Positions 1 to 7,213 of a stretch of DNA of 15,904 nt are shown piece by piece. The notes under the pieces were generated by a model. That model had not been told where the DNA came from, ran no database searches, and saw nothing but the letters and a program-made list of their open reading frames with translations. Source of the stretch: DASZCR01 sp035942915 (GTDB lineage: Bacteria > Acidobacteriota > Blastocatellia > Pyrinomonadales > Pyrinomonadaceae); the NCBI GenBank assembly GCA_035942915.1, contig DASZCR010000055.1:1-15904 (forward strand). Direction: 5' to 3'. The stretch's first letter is position 1. Every line of letters starts with the position of its first letter. A program made the translations under genes and the position numbers.

Positions 1-1407
1 GCGCTTGAGCGTCTCCGTAATCACGCGTCGCTCGAAGTCTTCAAGCAGGTGTTCGAGGTTGGCCGGAGTCGCAGCACTCTCGGCGTGTGCAGGCGCATCG
101 ACCGGACGAATGCGCGGACTGATGTGTTCGACACCGATGTAGGAACCCTCGTCCGTGTAGAGCACGAGCCTTTCGATTTCGGCCGCCAACTCACGCGCGT
201 TGCCCGGCCATGAGTAGTTCTGCAACACGTTGATGGCTTCGGCCGTGATGCCCGCGATGGCGCGGTCGTTGCGCCGCGCATAGTGCGTCAGAAAATGCGA
301 GATGAGCGCGGCCGTGTCTTCAGGCCGCTCGCGCAATGGTGGAACTTGAATCGTCAGCGCGGCGACGCGGTAGTAGAGGTCTTCGCGGAAAGTGCCCTCG
401 CGCACAGCCTTCAGCAAGTCCTTGTGCGTCGCGGCGACGACGCGCACGTTGACGCGACGCGGCGCACGCTCGCCGAGCGTGTGGACTTCACCCTCCTGCA
501 AAAAGCGTAGCAACTTCGGCTGCAATGCAAGCGGCAGGTCGCCTATCTCGTCGAGAAAGAGCGTCCCGCCTTCGGCCGCGCGGACAAGCCCTTCATGGTC
601 TGCGTGCGCGCCGGTAAATGCGCCCTTGCGATGGCCGAAGAGCAGGCTCTCGATGAGTTCTGCCGGCGCGGCCGTACAGTTAAAAGGAATGAAAGGAGCA
701 GGCGCACGTCTACTCAGACGATGAACGGCACGCGCCACTAACTCTTTGCCCGTCCCAGACTCGCCCGTAATCAACACGGTCGAATCCGAATCCTTCACGC
801 GCTCGACCGAACGCGCCAACTCAGACATCGAACGGCTGACAAAGACCATCCCTGGCAAAGAGGCCGCTGCGACGACGGCGTGCGCGGGGGATGCCGCAGG
901 CTTGTGCAACTCCTCGCGCAACAGCGCGTGCGTATGTGCGAGTTGCGCCACGTCGGAGAGCACGCGCAACTCACACGCCTGTCTCTCCGTCAGAGGCCGC
1001 ACGCAGCGCCCGTAGATGGCCGCGCCCTCTCTATGCGCAGACGCCTTCGACAGTACCAGACAGATGACGTGGTCGCCCGGCTTCATCTCAAGCGCACCAT
1101 CGCTCCCCGTCAGTGCCGCCTCGACGCGCGCTTCGGCCTCGGCAATCTCTTCCTGGTCGAGTCCTTCAACCCACTTCAGACGCGGCCGCTCGCCGTTCTT
1201 ATTGGCGAAGGTTGCCAGCCCGTAGGTCTGCGCCGTTGCGTCCACCATTAGCGCCAGCTTAATCATCACGTCGTAGAGGATGTCTGAGCCCGTCGCGGCC
1301 GCGCGGCAGAGAGCGCGCACCATCGAGGCCAGCGGCATCTGAAAAGACGCTGCCGCAGCGGCGTTGTCAGTCTTGTCGGGTTGAGACGGAAACGGCGAAC
1401 CGGACAT
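1..1407 (-). CDS. Sigma-54-dependent transcriptional activator with GAF-like sensor domain (C-terminus cut by window)
   Basis: An enhancer-binding ATPase that remodels sigma-54 RNA polymerase. The frame is open from ATG at 1407 to the window edge (469 residues seen). Residues ~20-170 look like a GAF-type sensor domain. The AAA+ domain carries Walker A GESGTGKE (215-222), the sigma-54-contacting loop GAFTGA (262-267), Walker B GGTLFLDEIGDL (280-291) and WPGNARELA (400-408). The intact GAFTGA loop means it should be an active sigma-54 activator. The C-terminal DNA-binding domain (usually Fis-type HTH) would lie beyond position 1. There is no receiver domain, so it is not a classical NtrC response regulator; the GAF-like part probably senses a ligand or protein. 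It is divergent from the GlsB/YeaQ gene, which has a sigma-54-type promoter, so that gene is a likely target (inference). A G-rich stretch just upstream of ATG is a weak ribosome site. Confidence 0.93.
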   Translation of the reverse strand, partial: MSGSPFPSQPDKTDNAAAAASFQMPLASMVRALCRAAATGSDILYDVMIKLALMVDATAQTYGLATFANKNGERPRLKWVEGLDQEEIAEAEARVEAALTGSDGALEMKPGDHVICLVLSKASAHREGAAIYGRCVRPLTERQACELRVLSDVAQLAHTHALLREELHKPAASPAHAVVAAASLPGMVFVSRSMSELARSVERVKDSDSTVLITGESGTGKELVARAVHRLSRRAPAPFIPFNCTAAPAELIESLLFGHRKGAFTGAHADHEGLVRAAEGGTLFLDEIGDLPLALQPKLLRFLQEGEVHTLGERAPRRVNVRVVAATHKDLLKAVREGTFREDLYYRVAALTIQVPPLRERPEDTAALISHFLTHYARRNDRAIAGITAEAINVLQNYSWPGNARELAAEIERLVLYTDEGSYIGVEHISPRIRPVDAPAHAESAATPANLEHLLEDFERRVITETLKR

Positions 1408-1704
1408 AAAGCCCCCTTTTTGAGCCCTGCTGTGTCGTTAAACGGTCGAACGTGTAGACGGACGAATGCCGTATAAGCACCCGTTTTCAAGGTGAGATGC
1501 TCAACATCGGGGCAAGCTCGAAGGACGAGCGAACGTTTACGGGGAGTGTCTCGTCGTCGCGTCGTAGGCCACCTTCGCAGCGGCCACGACCGGGATAATT
1601 CCAGCATAGTCACGCGCCGAGTCGGTGTCAACAGATTTAAACACGATGCCGTGATGAGACTGATTTTCGGCTCTGTGGCGGGATTTGCGACGGCGTCGGA
1701 GACG
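1408..1704. other. Divergent intergenic region, candidate enhancer zone
   Basis: No convincing gene lies here; open frames on both strands lack ribosome sites and family resemblance. It separates the sigma-54 activator from its divergent neighbour and lies 100-200 bp upstream of the -24/-12 promoter, where activator sites normally sit. Short inverted repeats are GCTCG-5 nt-CGAGC at 1516-1530 and GATG-5 nt-CATC at 1496-1508. Neither is strong enough to call a binding site. No clear promoter for the activator itself was found. Confidence 0.4.
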
Positions 1705-1720
1705 TGGCGCATCTTTTGCA
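1705..1720 (+). promoter_or_regulatory. Sigma-54 (-24/-12) promoter
   Basis: The sequence TGGCGCATCTTTTGCA matches the consensus TGGCAC-N5-TTGCA in register: GG at 1706-1707 and GC at 1718-1719 have the required spacing, with a complete TTGCA -12 box. The only departure in the -24 box is A to G. Transcription would start near 1731, giving a 5' leader of about 100 nt before the ATG at 1832. A sigma-54 activator gene lies immediately divergent, which strengthens the call. Confidence 0.72.
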
Positions 1721-1831
1721 GAGATGTCTGTATCGTGCGTCTTTGGATATCGAAATCATACAGGCATTTTGGAAGGCCGCAATTGAGCGGTCTTAAACCA
1801 TTCAACTCAATTCGCGGGAGGGTGTGAGAGT

Positions 1832-2110
1832 ATGAGCTGGATAGCAATGATTATCGTCGGCTTGATTGCGGGCGCGCTGGCGAAAGCAATTATGCCCGGC
1901 AAAGACCCCGGCGGGGTGATAGTGACGATTCTGTTAGGTATCGTCGGCTCTTTTATCGGCGGTTTCATCGGCAGAGCCCTGTTCAGTTCAGGCGACGCTG
2001 ATTCGGCGTCGAGCCCCGGCTTCCTGATGAGTATTCTGCTGGCCGTCGTCGGCGCGGTCATCGTGCTCGCAGTCTACAGACTGCTCACGGGGCGCAGTCT
2101 ACGCGCCTGA
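1832..2110 (+). CDS. GlsB/YeaQ/YmgE-family small membrane protein
   Basis: A 92-residue hydrophobic protein of the transglycosylase-associated (GlsB/YeaQ/YmgE) family, recognised from its N-terminus MSWIAMIIVGLIAGALAKAI, the following PGKDPGG turn, and the glycine-rich second helix with IGGFIGRALF. Three transmembrane segments are visible at about 1-20, 27-48 and 64-86, and it should sit in the inner membrane. Family members are often stress-induced, but their molecular function is unclear. The start is supported by a strong ribosome site (GGGAGGG at 1816-1822). It is monocistronic: a sigma-54-type promoter lies upstream at 1705-1720 and an intrinsic terminator follows at 2146-2186. Expression through the neighbouring sigma-54 activator is inferred. 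Confidence 0.9.
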   Translation: MSWIAMIIVGLIAGALAKAIMPGKDPGGVIVTILLGIVGSFIGGFIGRALFSSGDADSASSPGFLMSILLAVVGAVIVLAVYRLLTGRSLRA

Positions 2111-2145
2111 CCTCGACCGACTTCTAGGCGACCGACAAAACTGAG

Positions 2146-2186
2146 AAGACGGCTCCGCACCTTCGTCTGGGCGGAGCCGTCTTTTT
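2146..2186 (+). terminator. Intrinsic terminator after the GlsB/YeaQ gene
   Basis: A perfect 13-bp GC-rich stem (2146-2158 with 2171-2183), a 12-nt loop, and a run of five T at 2182-2186. It lies 36 nt past the stop codon of the membrane-protein gene. Confidence 0.93.
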
Positions 2187-2399
2187 GTCATCTTGCCGGG
2201 CCTACGTGCCCTCCCTAGCTTTTCCACATCTGTGAGCGCACATTGCCGTCCGTATCTTACTGTCAGGATTAACCGTATCCTCGAATTGCCCTCACGGCGG
2301 ATTTTCGTTCGCCCGGTGTTCGCCGAATCGTTCGCCAAAACTCGGCTTACTTCAAGTAAATATTGAACTTAGCCGCATAAAGCGTTGAAAAGAAAACTC
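2187..2399. other. Intergenic stretch without recognisable gene
   Basis: Between the terminator and the phosphohexomutase promoter. Base composition falls towards AT-rich around 2340-2400. I see no ORF with a ribosome site, no RNA gene and no strong repeat. Confidence 0.5.
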
Positions 2400-2428
2400 T
2401 TTACAGCCTGTCGGCCAAGTGCTACATT
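2400..2428 (+). promoter_or_regulatory. Candidate sigma-70 promoter for the phosphohexomutase operon
   Basis: TTTACA (2400-2405, 5/6 to TTGACA), 17-nt spacer, TACATT (2423-2428, 4/6 to TATAAT), in a locally AT-rich stretch. The start point would be near 2435, leaving a 5' leader of about 130 nt that begins with the hairpin at 2437-2463. Confidence 0.45.
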
Positions 2429-2436
2429 CCCGCCAC

Positions 2437-2463
2437 TTTGTCGCTAAATTCTTGAGCGACAAA
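2437..2463 (+). repeat. Inverted repeat in the phosphohexomutase leader
   Basis: TTTGTCGCT (2437-2445) and AGCGACAAA (2455-2463) form a perfect 9-bp stem with a 9-nt loop. No T-run follows, so it is not an intrinsic terminator. Its place just after the inferred transcription start suggests an operator or a 5' mRNA-stabilising hairpin; the sequence does not decide between these. Confidence 0.6.
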
Positions 2464-2567
2464 GGATTGGAAGCCCACAGACTACATTCGCTTGTGTCGG
2501 CTCCTGTCCGTAAGCACACTATCTTGAGTTAGAACCTGACAATCAGCGTTTTTCAAGGCATTTCCAG

Positions 2568-3980
2568 ATGGCGATTCGTTTCGGAACATCAGGATGGCGG
2601 GCAATTATTGCCGACGAATTCACCTTCGCCAACGTGCGGCGGGTAACGCAGGCTATCTGTGAGTATTTAAAGGAGAAAGGGGCGCGCGGGGGCGAGTCAC
2701 TGGTGGTCGGCTTCGATACCAGATTCTTGGGCGAACAGTTCGCCGAGCAGTCCGTCAGAGAGGTCGCGCGCTACGGTTTTCGCGCGCTGCTCTGCGACCG
2801 TCCGACGCCGACGCCGACCATCTCGCACGCCATCCGTGACCGCCGCGCGGCCGGTGCGATTAACTTCACGGCGTCGCATAACCCTCCTGAATACAGTGGG
2901 ATGAAGTTTTCGACGGCCGACGGAGCGCCCGCTTTGCCGGAGGCGACAAAGCGCGTCGAGGCGTTAATCGGCGAAATCGGCGAGTCTGCGGCCGAGCCGA
3001 GCGCGGAGACTGCTGGCAGCGATATCGCTTACGAATCTTACGACCCGCGCGCCACCTACATCGCTGACCTCGAAACCAAGGTTCGCTTCGATGTCATCGC
3101 AAATGCAGGTGGGTGTTATGCTTACGACCCGCTGTGGGGAACCGGACGCGGCTATCTGGATTTCGCCCTGCGCGAGCGCGGCGTCGAGGTCGAGACCATA
3201 CACGACTGGCGCGACGTGATGTTTGGCGGACGCTCGCCGGAGCCGGGCGAAGACCATCTCGACGAGTTGCGCGAGGTTGTCCGTGAACGAAAGTGCGCGC
3301 TCGGTCTGGCGACCGATGGCGACGGCGACCGCTTCGGCGTACTCGACGCTGACGGCACGTTTATCACGCCGAACAACCTGATTGCGCTGCTGTTCGACTA
3401 TCTCGCGGAGTCGCGCGGGTGGACAGGCGGGGTGGCGCGCTCTGTCGCAACTTCACATCTGGTCGACCGCGTCGCAGAGTCGCGTGGGCTTCCTCTCTAC
3501 GAGACGCCGGTCGGGTTCAAGTTCATCGGCGAGTTGATTAATCAGGACAAGATAATTCTGGGCGGCGAGGAGTCGGCCGGTCTGTCGATTCGCGGGCATT
3601 ACCCGGAGAAAGACGGCATCCTCGCCTGTCTGCTGGCGGCCGAGGCCGTCGCAGCGCGCGGCGCGAGCCTGACGGAACAGCTCGAAGCTTTGTACGCGCG
3701 CGTGGGTCGTCTGGAAGGGGCGCGCGTGGGCGTGCGTCTGACGCCGGAGTTGGTCGCGGCGCTGCCGGAGAAGTTGGCGCGCGAGCCGGAGAGTATCGGC
3801 GGTCGCCGTGTCGCACGCACGAACCGCGTCGATGGCGTGAAGTTTATTTTTGAAGATGGGTCGTGGTTGCTGATGCGCCCTTCGGGGACGGAGCCGCTCG
3901 TCCGTATCTACGCTGAATCGGAGTCGAAAAAGGATTTGGAGGTGCTTCTTGAACAAGGCCGCAAACACTTACTGGACTGA
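2568..3980 (+). CDS. Phosphoglucomutase/phosphomannomutase family protein (alpha-D-phosphohexomutase)
   Basis: A cytoplasmic enzyme interconverting hexose 1- and 6-phosphates through a phosphoserine. All four family signatures are present: catalytic TASHNPPEYSG (101-111, phosphoserine Ser103), Mg2+ loop TDGDGDRFG (249-257), sugar-specificity loop GGEESAG (332-338) and phosphate-binding RPSGTEPLVRIYAES (437-451). At 470 residues it is a usual length for the bacterial PGM/PMM subgroup. The N-terminal FGTSGWR (5-11) is also typical. Whether the substrate is glucose, mannose or glucosamine phosphate cannot be settled; GEES is the motif of glucose/mannose enzymes. The ribosome site is weak (AAGG, 9 nt upstream). 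The 3' end overlaps the FtsB-like gene by 32 nt, so the two are probably co-transcribed. Confidence 0.95.
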   Translation: MAIRFGTSGWRAIIADEFTFANVRRVTQAICEYLKEKGARGGESLVVGFDTRFLGEQFAEQSVREVARYGFRALLCDRPTPTPTISHAIRDRRAAGAINFTASHNPPEYSGMKFSTADGAPALPEATKRVEALIGEIGESAAEPSAETAGSDIAYESYDPRATYIADLETKVRFDVIANAGGCYAYDPLWGTGRGYLDFALRERGVEVETIHDWRDVMFGGRSPEPGEDHLDELREVVRERKCALGLATDGDGDRFGVLDADGTFITPNNLIALLFDYLAESRGWTGGVARSVATSHLVDRVAESRGLPLYETPVGFKFIGELINQDKIILGGEESAGLSIRGHYPEKDGILACLLAAEAVAARGASLTEQLEALYARVGRLEGARVGVRLTPELVAALPEKLAREPESIGGRRVARTNRVDGVKFIFEDGSWLLMRPSGTEPLVRIYAESESKKDLEVLLEQGRKHLLD

Positions 3981-4368
3981 CACACGTCTCGCCGCGCAGC
4001 GCCCGACCGGGCGCGCACTCGCCCTGCCCTCCCCCGTCGGCGAGACCGCGCGCGCAACGGCCGCGCCGCGTGAACTGACGCGGCCGCGTCGTAGCTACCC
4101 GCTGCCCTCCTGGGTCGTCTTTTGCACCATCATGCTCGCCACCTTCGCCCTCTGCGCGACAGTCACGATGCGGACGCACGCCGAGATGCGCGGCGCGGAG
4201 CAGAAGTTCGAGCGCATGAATACGGATGTCGAGCAATTGAGGAACACCAATGAGGCGCTCCGTCAGGAGGTCGAGCGCCTGCGCACAGACCCGCGAGCCG
4301 TCGAGGCGGCGGCGCGCGCGCGTCTGAACATGGTGCGCGCCAACGAGATTGTCGTCCCCGTCGAATAG
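3949..4368 (+). CDS. FtsB/DivIC-like septum formation initiator protein
   Basis: A 139-residue single-pass membrane protein with the FtsB/DivIC layout: a cytoplasmic N-terminal tail rich in Arg/Pro (1-50), one transmembrane helix (about 54-72), a periplasmic coiled coil (about 82-112, heptads in RMNTDVEQLRNTNEALRQEV) and the family's C-terminal DPRAVEAAARARLNMVRANE motif (114-133). The protein normally links the early and late divisome with FtsL and FtsQ. The tail of about 50 residues is longer than in E. coli FtsB. The start is TTG at 3949, chosen because a good ribosome site (GGAGG, 3938-3942) sits 6 nt upstream inside the phosphohexomutase gene and no suitable ATG precedes the membrane helix. 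The 32-nt overlap implies translational coupling. Confidence 0.85.
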   Translation: MNKAANTYWTDTRLAAQRPTGRALALPSPVGETARATAAPRELTRPRRSYPLPSWVVFCTIMLATFALCATVTMRTHAEMRGAEQKFERMNTDVEQLRNTNEALRQEVERLRTDPRAVEAAARARLNMVRANEIVVPVE

Positions 4369-4489
4369 CCTCTGGCGGCCTGCGCGCCGCGTCGAGGTTT
4401 GAGGTCACAGTGGTTTCGAGTTTTCCGCCCGTCGCCCGCCGCTCGCTGCCCGCTCTTTCTCTGCCGGAAGTTTCTCCTGCCAGTTATCA

Positions 4490-4527
4490 CGCGGCTGTGG
4501 GTTTCCGATAAAGAACCCGCAGCCGCG
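4490..4527 (+). terminator. Strong hairpin after the FtsB-like gene (terminator without T-run)
   Basis: A 14-bp stem with one G-T wobble (4490-4503 with 4514-4527) and a 10-nt loop. The following bases are C-rich rather than T-rich, so it may act with Rho or as a 3' end stabiliser instead of as a classical intrinsic terminator. It separates the phosphohexomutase/FtsB unit from the mutase promoter. Confidence 0.6.
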
Positions 4528-4576
4528 CCGCCTTCCCTCTACAGCCAAAGTCGCGGAAACTCTTGAGGAGCACGCG

Positions 4577-4601
4577 GTTGACACCCCTCGCGAGCGTCAA
4601 C
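4577..4601 (+). promoter_or_regulatory. Inverted repeat within the mutase promoter, candidate operator
   Basis: GTTGAC (4577-4582) and GTCAAC (4596-4601) form a perfect 6-bp inverted repeat separated by 13 nt that includes the self-complementary octamer CTCGCGAG (4587-4594). It covers the -35 box and the whole spacer of the promoter, so a bound protein would block polymerase. The regulator is unknown; repressors of acyl-CoA catabolism (TetR/FadR/GntR types) often bind such sites. Confidence 0.4.
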
Positions 4602-4607
4602 TAATAT
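4578..4607 (+). promoter_or_regulatory. Sigma-70-type promoter of the acyl-CoA mutase operon
   Basis: A perfect -35 box TTGACA (4578-4583), 18-nt spacer and -10 box TAATAT (4602-4607, 4/6 to TATAAT). Transcription would start near 4614, giving a leader of about 87 nt to the preferred ATG at 4701. The phenylalanine hydroxylase promoter at 8265 also combines TTGACA with an 18-nt spacer. Confidence 0.65.
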
Positions 4608-4700
4608 CGACTTCTCTAAATCTTTATAGAGCCATCAAGAGTTTTAATGCCGCACTCGGCGCGCGCGTCGAGCGCAGGCGGGGAGCGACGAGAGAAAGCC

Positions 4701-6383
4701 ATGCCCGAAACCAAAGAACTCAGTTCGCCGGAGCAAGCGGCCGTCGAGCGTTGGGAACAGGAAACGCTTGAGCCAGTCATCAGGAAACGTCCCGAACGCA
4801 AGACGCGTTTCGAGACCGTCTCGCTCGAAGAGGTCAAGCGACTCTACACGCCGGCCGACACCTCCGAGATAGATTTCGAGCGCGACACGTCCTTCCCCGG
4901 CGAGTTTCCCTACACGCGCGGGATACATCCGACGGGCTATCGCGGCAAACTCTGGACGATGCGACAGTTCGCAGGCTTCGGCACGCCCGAAGAGACGAAC
5001 GCGCGTTTCAAGTACCTGCTCAAACAGGGACAGACCGGCCTCTCCGTCGCCTACGACCTGCCAACTCTGATGGGCTACGACGCCGACTCGCCGCTCTCCG
5101 AAGGCGAGGTCGGCAAGTGCGGCGTCGCCGTCTCCTCGCTCGCGGATATGGAAGTGCTCTTCGATGGCATCCCGCTCGAAGCGGTGACGGTTTCGCAGAC
5201 GATTAACGCGCCGGCGTCCGTCCTGCTGGCAATGTATCTGGTCGTCGCCGAAAAGCAGGGCGCTGACTGGAGCAAGATTTCCGGCACGCTGCAAAACGAC
5301 ATCCTCAAGGAGTACATCGCGCAGAAGGAATGGATTTACCCGATACGCCCGGCGATGAAACTCGTCGTCGACACCTTCGAGTTCTGCACGCGCCATGTGC
5401 CGAAGTACAACCCGATTTCCGTCAGCGGCTATCACATCCGCGAGGCCGGCTCGACGGCCGTGCAGGAGTTGGCCTTCACACTGCGCGACGGCATCGAGTA
5501 CGTGCAGTGGGGCGTCGATGCCGGGCTGGATGTTGACGAGTTCGTGCCGCGCATCTCCTTCTTCTTCAATGCGCACAACGACTTCTTCGAGGAGATAGCG
5601 AAGTACCGCGCGGCGCGGCGCATCTGGGCGCGCACGATGCGCGAGCGTTTCCATGCGCGGAACGAACGGACGCTGCAACTGCGCTTCCACACGCAGACGG
5701 CAGGCGTCTCACTCACCGTCCAGCAGCCCTTGAACAATATCGTCCGCGTCGCCGTGCAGGCGCTCGCCGGAGTGCTCGGCGGCACGCAGAGTCTACATAC
5801 GGACGCTTACGACGAGGCGCTCGCGTTGCCGACAGACCAGGCGGCGCTTATCGCGCTGCGCACCCAGCAGATTATCGCCGAGGAGACGGGCGTCGTGAAC
5901 ACGGTTGACCCGCTCGGCGGCTCTTATTTCGTCGAGTCGCTGACGAAGAAGATGGAAGACGGCGCGCTCGACTACTTCGAGAAGATTGATGCGATGGGCG
6001 GCATGGTCGAGGCGGTTGAGAAGGGTTTTCCTCAACGTGAGATTCAGGACTCGGCCTATCAGTATCAGAAGGCGGTCGAGCGCGGCGACCAGACCATCGT
6101 CGGCGTCAACAAATATCAGATGGACGAGGAGACGATGGAAGTTCCCATCCTCGTTATTGATGAAGGCGTGCGCGACCGTCAGGTCGAACGACTCGAACGC
6201 GCGAAGGCTAGGCGCGACGCCGGTGCGGTCGCAAACGCTCTTGAGAAGTTGAAGAAGGCGGCCGTCGCGGGCGATAACACGATGCCCGCGACCATCGAGG
6301 CCGTGCGCGCCTACGCTACGCTCGGCGAAATTTGCGACGCCCTGCGCGATGTCTACGGACTCTACGAAGAGCCCGCTTTCTAA
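4701..6383 (+). CDS. icmA: Adenosylcobalamin-dependent acyl-CoA mutase large subunit, isobutyryl-CoA mutase type
   Basis: The catalytic TIM-barrel subunit of a B12-dependent carbon-skeleton mutase, 560 residues from this start, lacking the cobalamin domain (encoded separately at 7214-7618). Family motifs include TMRQFAGFG (86-94), TGLSVAYDLPTLMGYDAD (112-129), TLQNDILKEYIAQKEWIYP (196-214), the catalytic-His segment SGYHIREAG (242-250, His245) and LRFHTQTAG (327-335). By alignment from memory with Propionibacterium MCM, its substrate residues Tyr89 and Arg207 (which hold the malonyl carboxylate) are Phe90 and Gln208 here, the pair found in isobutyryl-CoA mutase IcmA. It therefore probably interconverts isobutyryl-CoA and butyryl-CoA. 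Automated annotation would likely say methylmalonyl-CoA mutase. ATG 4701 is preferred over in-frame ATG 4647 because conserved similarity begins near it and the extra 18 residues are low-complexity; neither has a strong ribosome site. Confidence 0.88.
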   Translation: MPETKELSSPEQAAVERWEQETLEPVIRKRPERKTRFETVSLEEVKRLYTPADTSEIDFERDTSFPGEFPYTRGIHPTGYRGKLWTMRQFAGFGTPEETNARFKYLLKQGQTGLSVAYDLPTLMGYDADSPLSEGEVGKCGVAVSSLADMEVLFDGIPLEAVTVSQTINAPASVLLAMYLVVAEKQGADWSKISGTLQNDILKEYIAQKEWIYPIRPAMKLVVDTFEFCTRHVPKYNPISVSGYHIREAGSTAVQELAFTLRDGIEYVQWGVDAGLDVDEFVPRISFFFNAHNDFFEEIAKYRAARRIWARTMRERFHARNERTLQLRFHTQTAGVSLTVQQPLNNIVRVAVQALAGVLGGTQSLHTDAYDEALALPTDQAALIALRTQQIIAEETGVVNTVDPLGGSYFVESLTKKMEDGALDYFEKIDAMGGMVEAVEKGFPQREIQDSAYQYQKAVERGDQTIVGVNKYQMDEETMEVPILVIDEGVRDRQVERLERAKARRDAGAVANALEKLKKAAVAGDNTMPATIEAVRAYATLGEICDALRDVYGLYEEPAF

Positions 6384-6423
6384 GTGGTAGGCCGGAGGGG
6401 ATGTCCTCGTAGAGATTCTGTTT

Positions 6424-7203
6424 ATGCGCCGATGTCTCGGCACTTATCTAACCATCTTGGTTCTCTGCGCGGGCGCGGCGGCTTCTCAGGCGGCGGCGCG
6501 CGCGCAGGCCGCCGACCGGGTCGCACTCGAAAACAAGAGGGTCGTCCTCGTCAGGACGGGAAGGCTCGCGCGACAGTTTCCCGAACGGCGCACGGCTGTC
6601 GTCAACTATCCTTTCGTCAAGAGCTTTCCCGACCGCGCCGTGCTGCACAAGTTGCGCGCGATGCTCCTCGTGCAGAACATTTTTGAGACCTCGCTCGCGC
6701 AGTACCGGCAGGATGCGTGGCTGACCGAGTTCGATTACGTCGTCAACTACAACAAGCATCACATCCTTGACATCTCTTTCTACCAAAGCGGCGTCGGGGC
6801 GTATCCCGACACGCACACCAGACACTTCGCCATCAGCCTCAAGACGGGCGAGATGCTCAGGGCGCGAGATGTTTTCCGTGCGGAGACTTTGGAGACGTTG
6901 GCAGGTCTCGTCAATGCAAGGCTGCGGGCTGAAGTGAAACAAATCTCGGATGAGATAAGCCGGGATACGGACATTGATGCGGATGCGAAGGATGCGGTCA
7001 AAGAGACGCTTTCGGAACTACGTTTCACAGTCGAGAATCTGGACGAGTTCATGGTTGATGAGCGTGGTGTGACGTTTATGTTCGACGCCGGATTTCCGCA
7101 CGTCATAGAGGCGCTTGAGCCGGAAGGCGATTATCTCTTCAGCTACGCCCAACTCGCGCCCTACATCAAACGTGACGGACTTCTGCAAAGATTTGTCAGG
7201 TGA
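6424..7203 (+). CDS. Secreted DUF3298-like (RsiV C-terminal-like) protein
   Basis: A 259-residue exported protein. The signal peptide is clear: basic MRR, a hydrophobic core (about 5-22) and a likely cleavage after an Ala-rich AQA near residue 28-30. The mature part matches the DUF3298/RsiV extracytoplasmic domain as I know it: a tyrosine/asparagine-rich strand FDYVVNYNKHHILDISFYQSGVGAYPDTHTRHFAISLKTGEML, then helical spacers, then VDERGVTFMFDAGFPHVIEALEPEGDYLFSYAQLAPYIKRDG. The function is unknown; relatives occur as anti-sigma lysozyme sensors or cell-envelope proteins. It starts 41 nt after the mutase large-subunit stop, ends 10 nt before the small-subunit start, and has no promoter of its own, so it sits inside the mutase operon. 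The ribosome site is weak. An envelope protein here is odd for a cytoplasmic enzyme operon. Confidence 0.75.
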   Translation: MRRCLGTYLTILVLCAGAAASQAAARAQAADRVALENKRVVLVRTGRLARQFPERRTAVVNYPFVKSFPDRAVLHKLRAMLLVQNIFETSLAQYRQDAWLTEFDYVVNYNKHHILDISFYQSGVGAYPDTHTRHFAISLKTGEMLRARDVFRAETLETLAGLVNARLRAEVKQISDEISRDTDIDADAKDAVKETLSELRFTVENLDEFMVDERGVTFMFDAGFPHVIEALEPEGDYLFSYAQLAPYIKRDGLLQRFVR

Positions 7204-7213
7204 GTTTTAAAAC

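Noticed and set aside
1266..1847. 193-residue minus-strand ORF
   Set aside because: It spans the start of the activator gene in a different frame and the sigma-54 promoter region; composition is Arg/Leu-rich noise.
4647..4700. ATG 4647 as start of the mutase large subunit
   Set aside because: It would add 18 low-complexity residues; family similarity starts near ATG 4701. Not excluded, since neither start has a strong ribosome site.
4644..5690. 348-residue minus-strand ORF
   Set aside because: It lies wholly antisense to the icmA coding region and shows no domain; it is a by-product of high GC.
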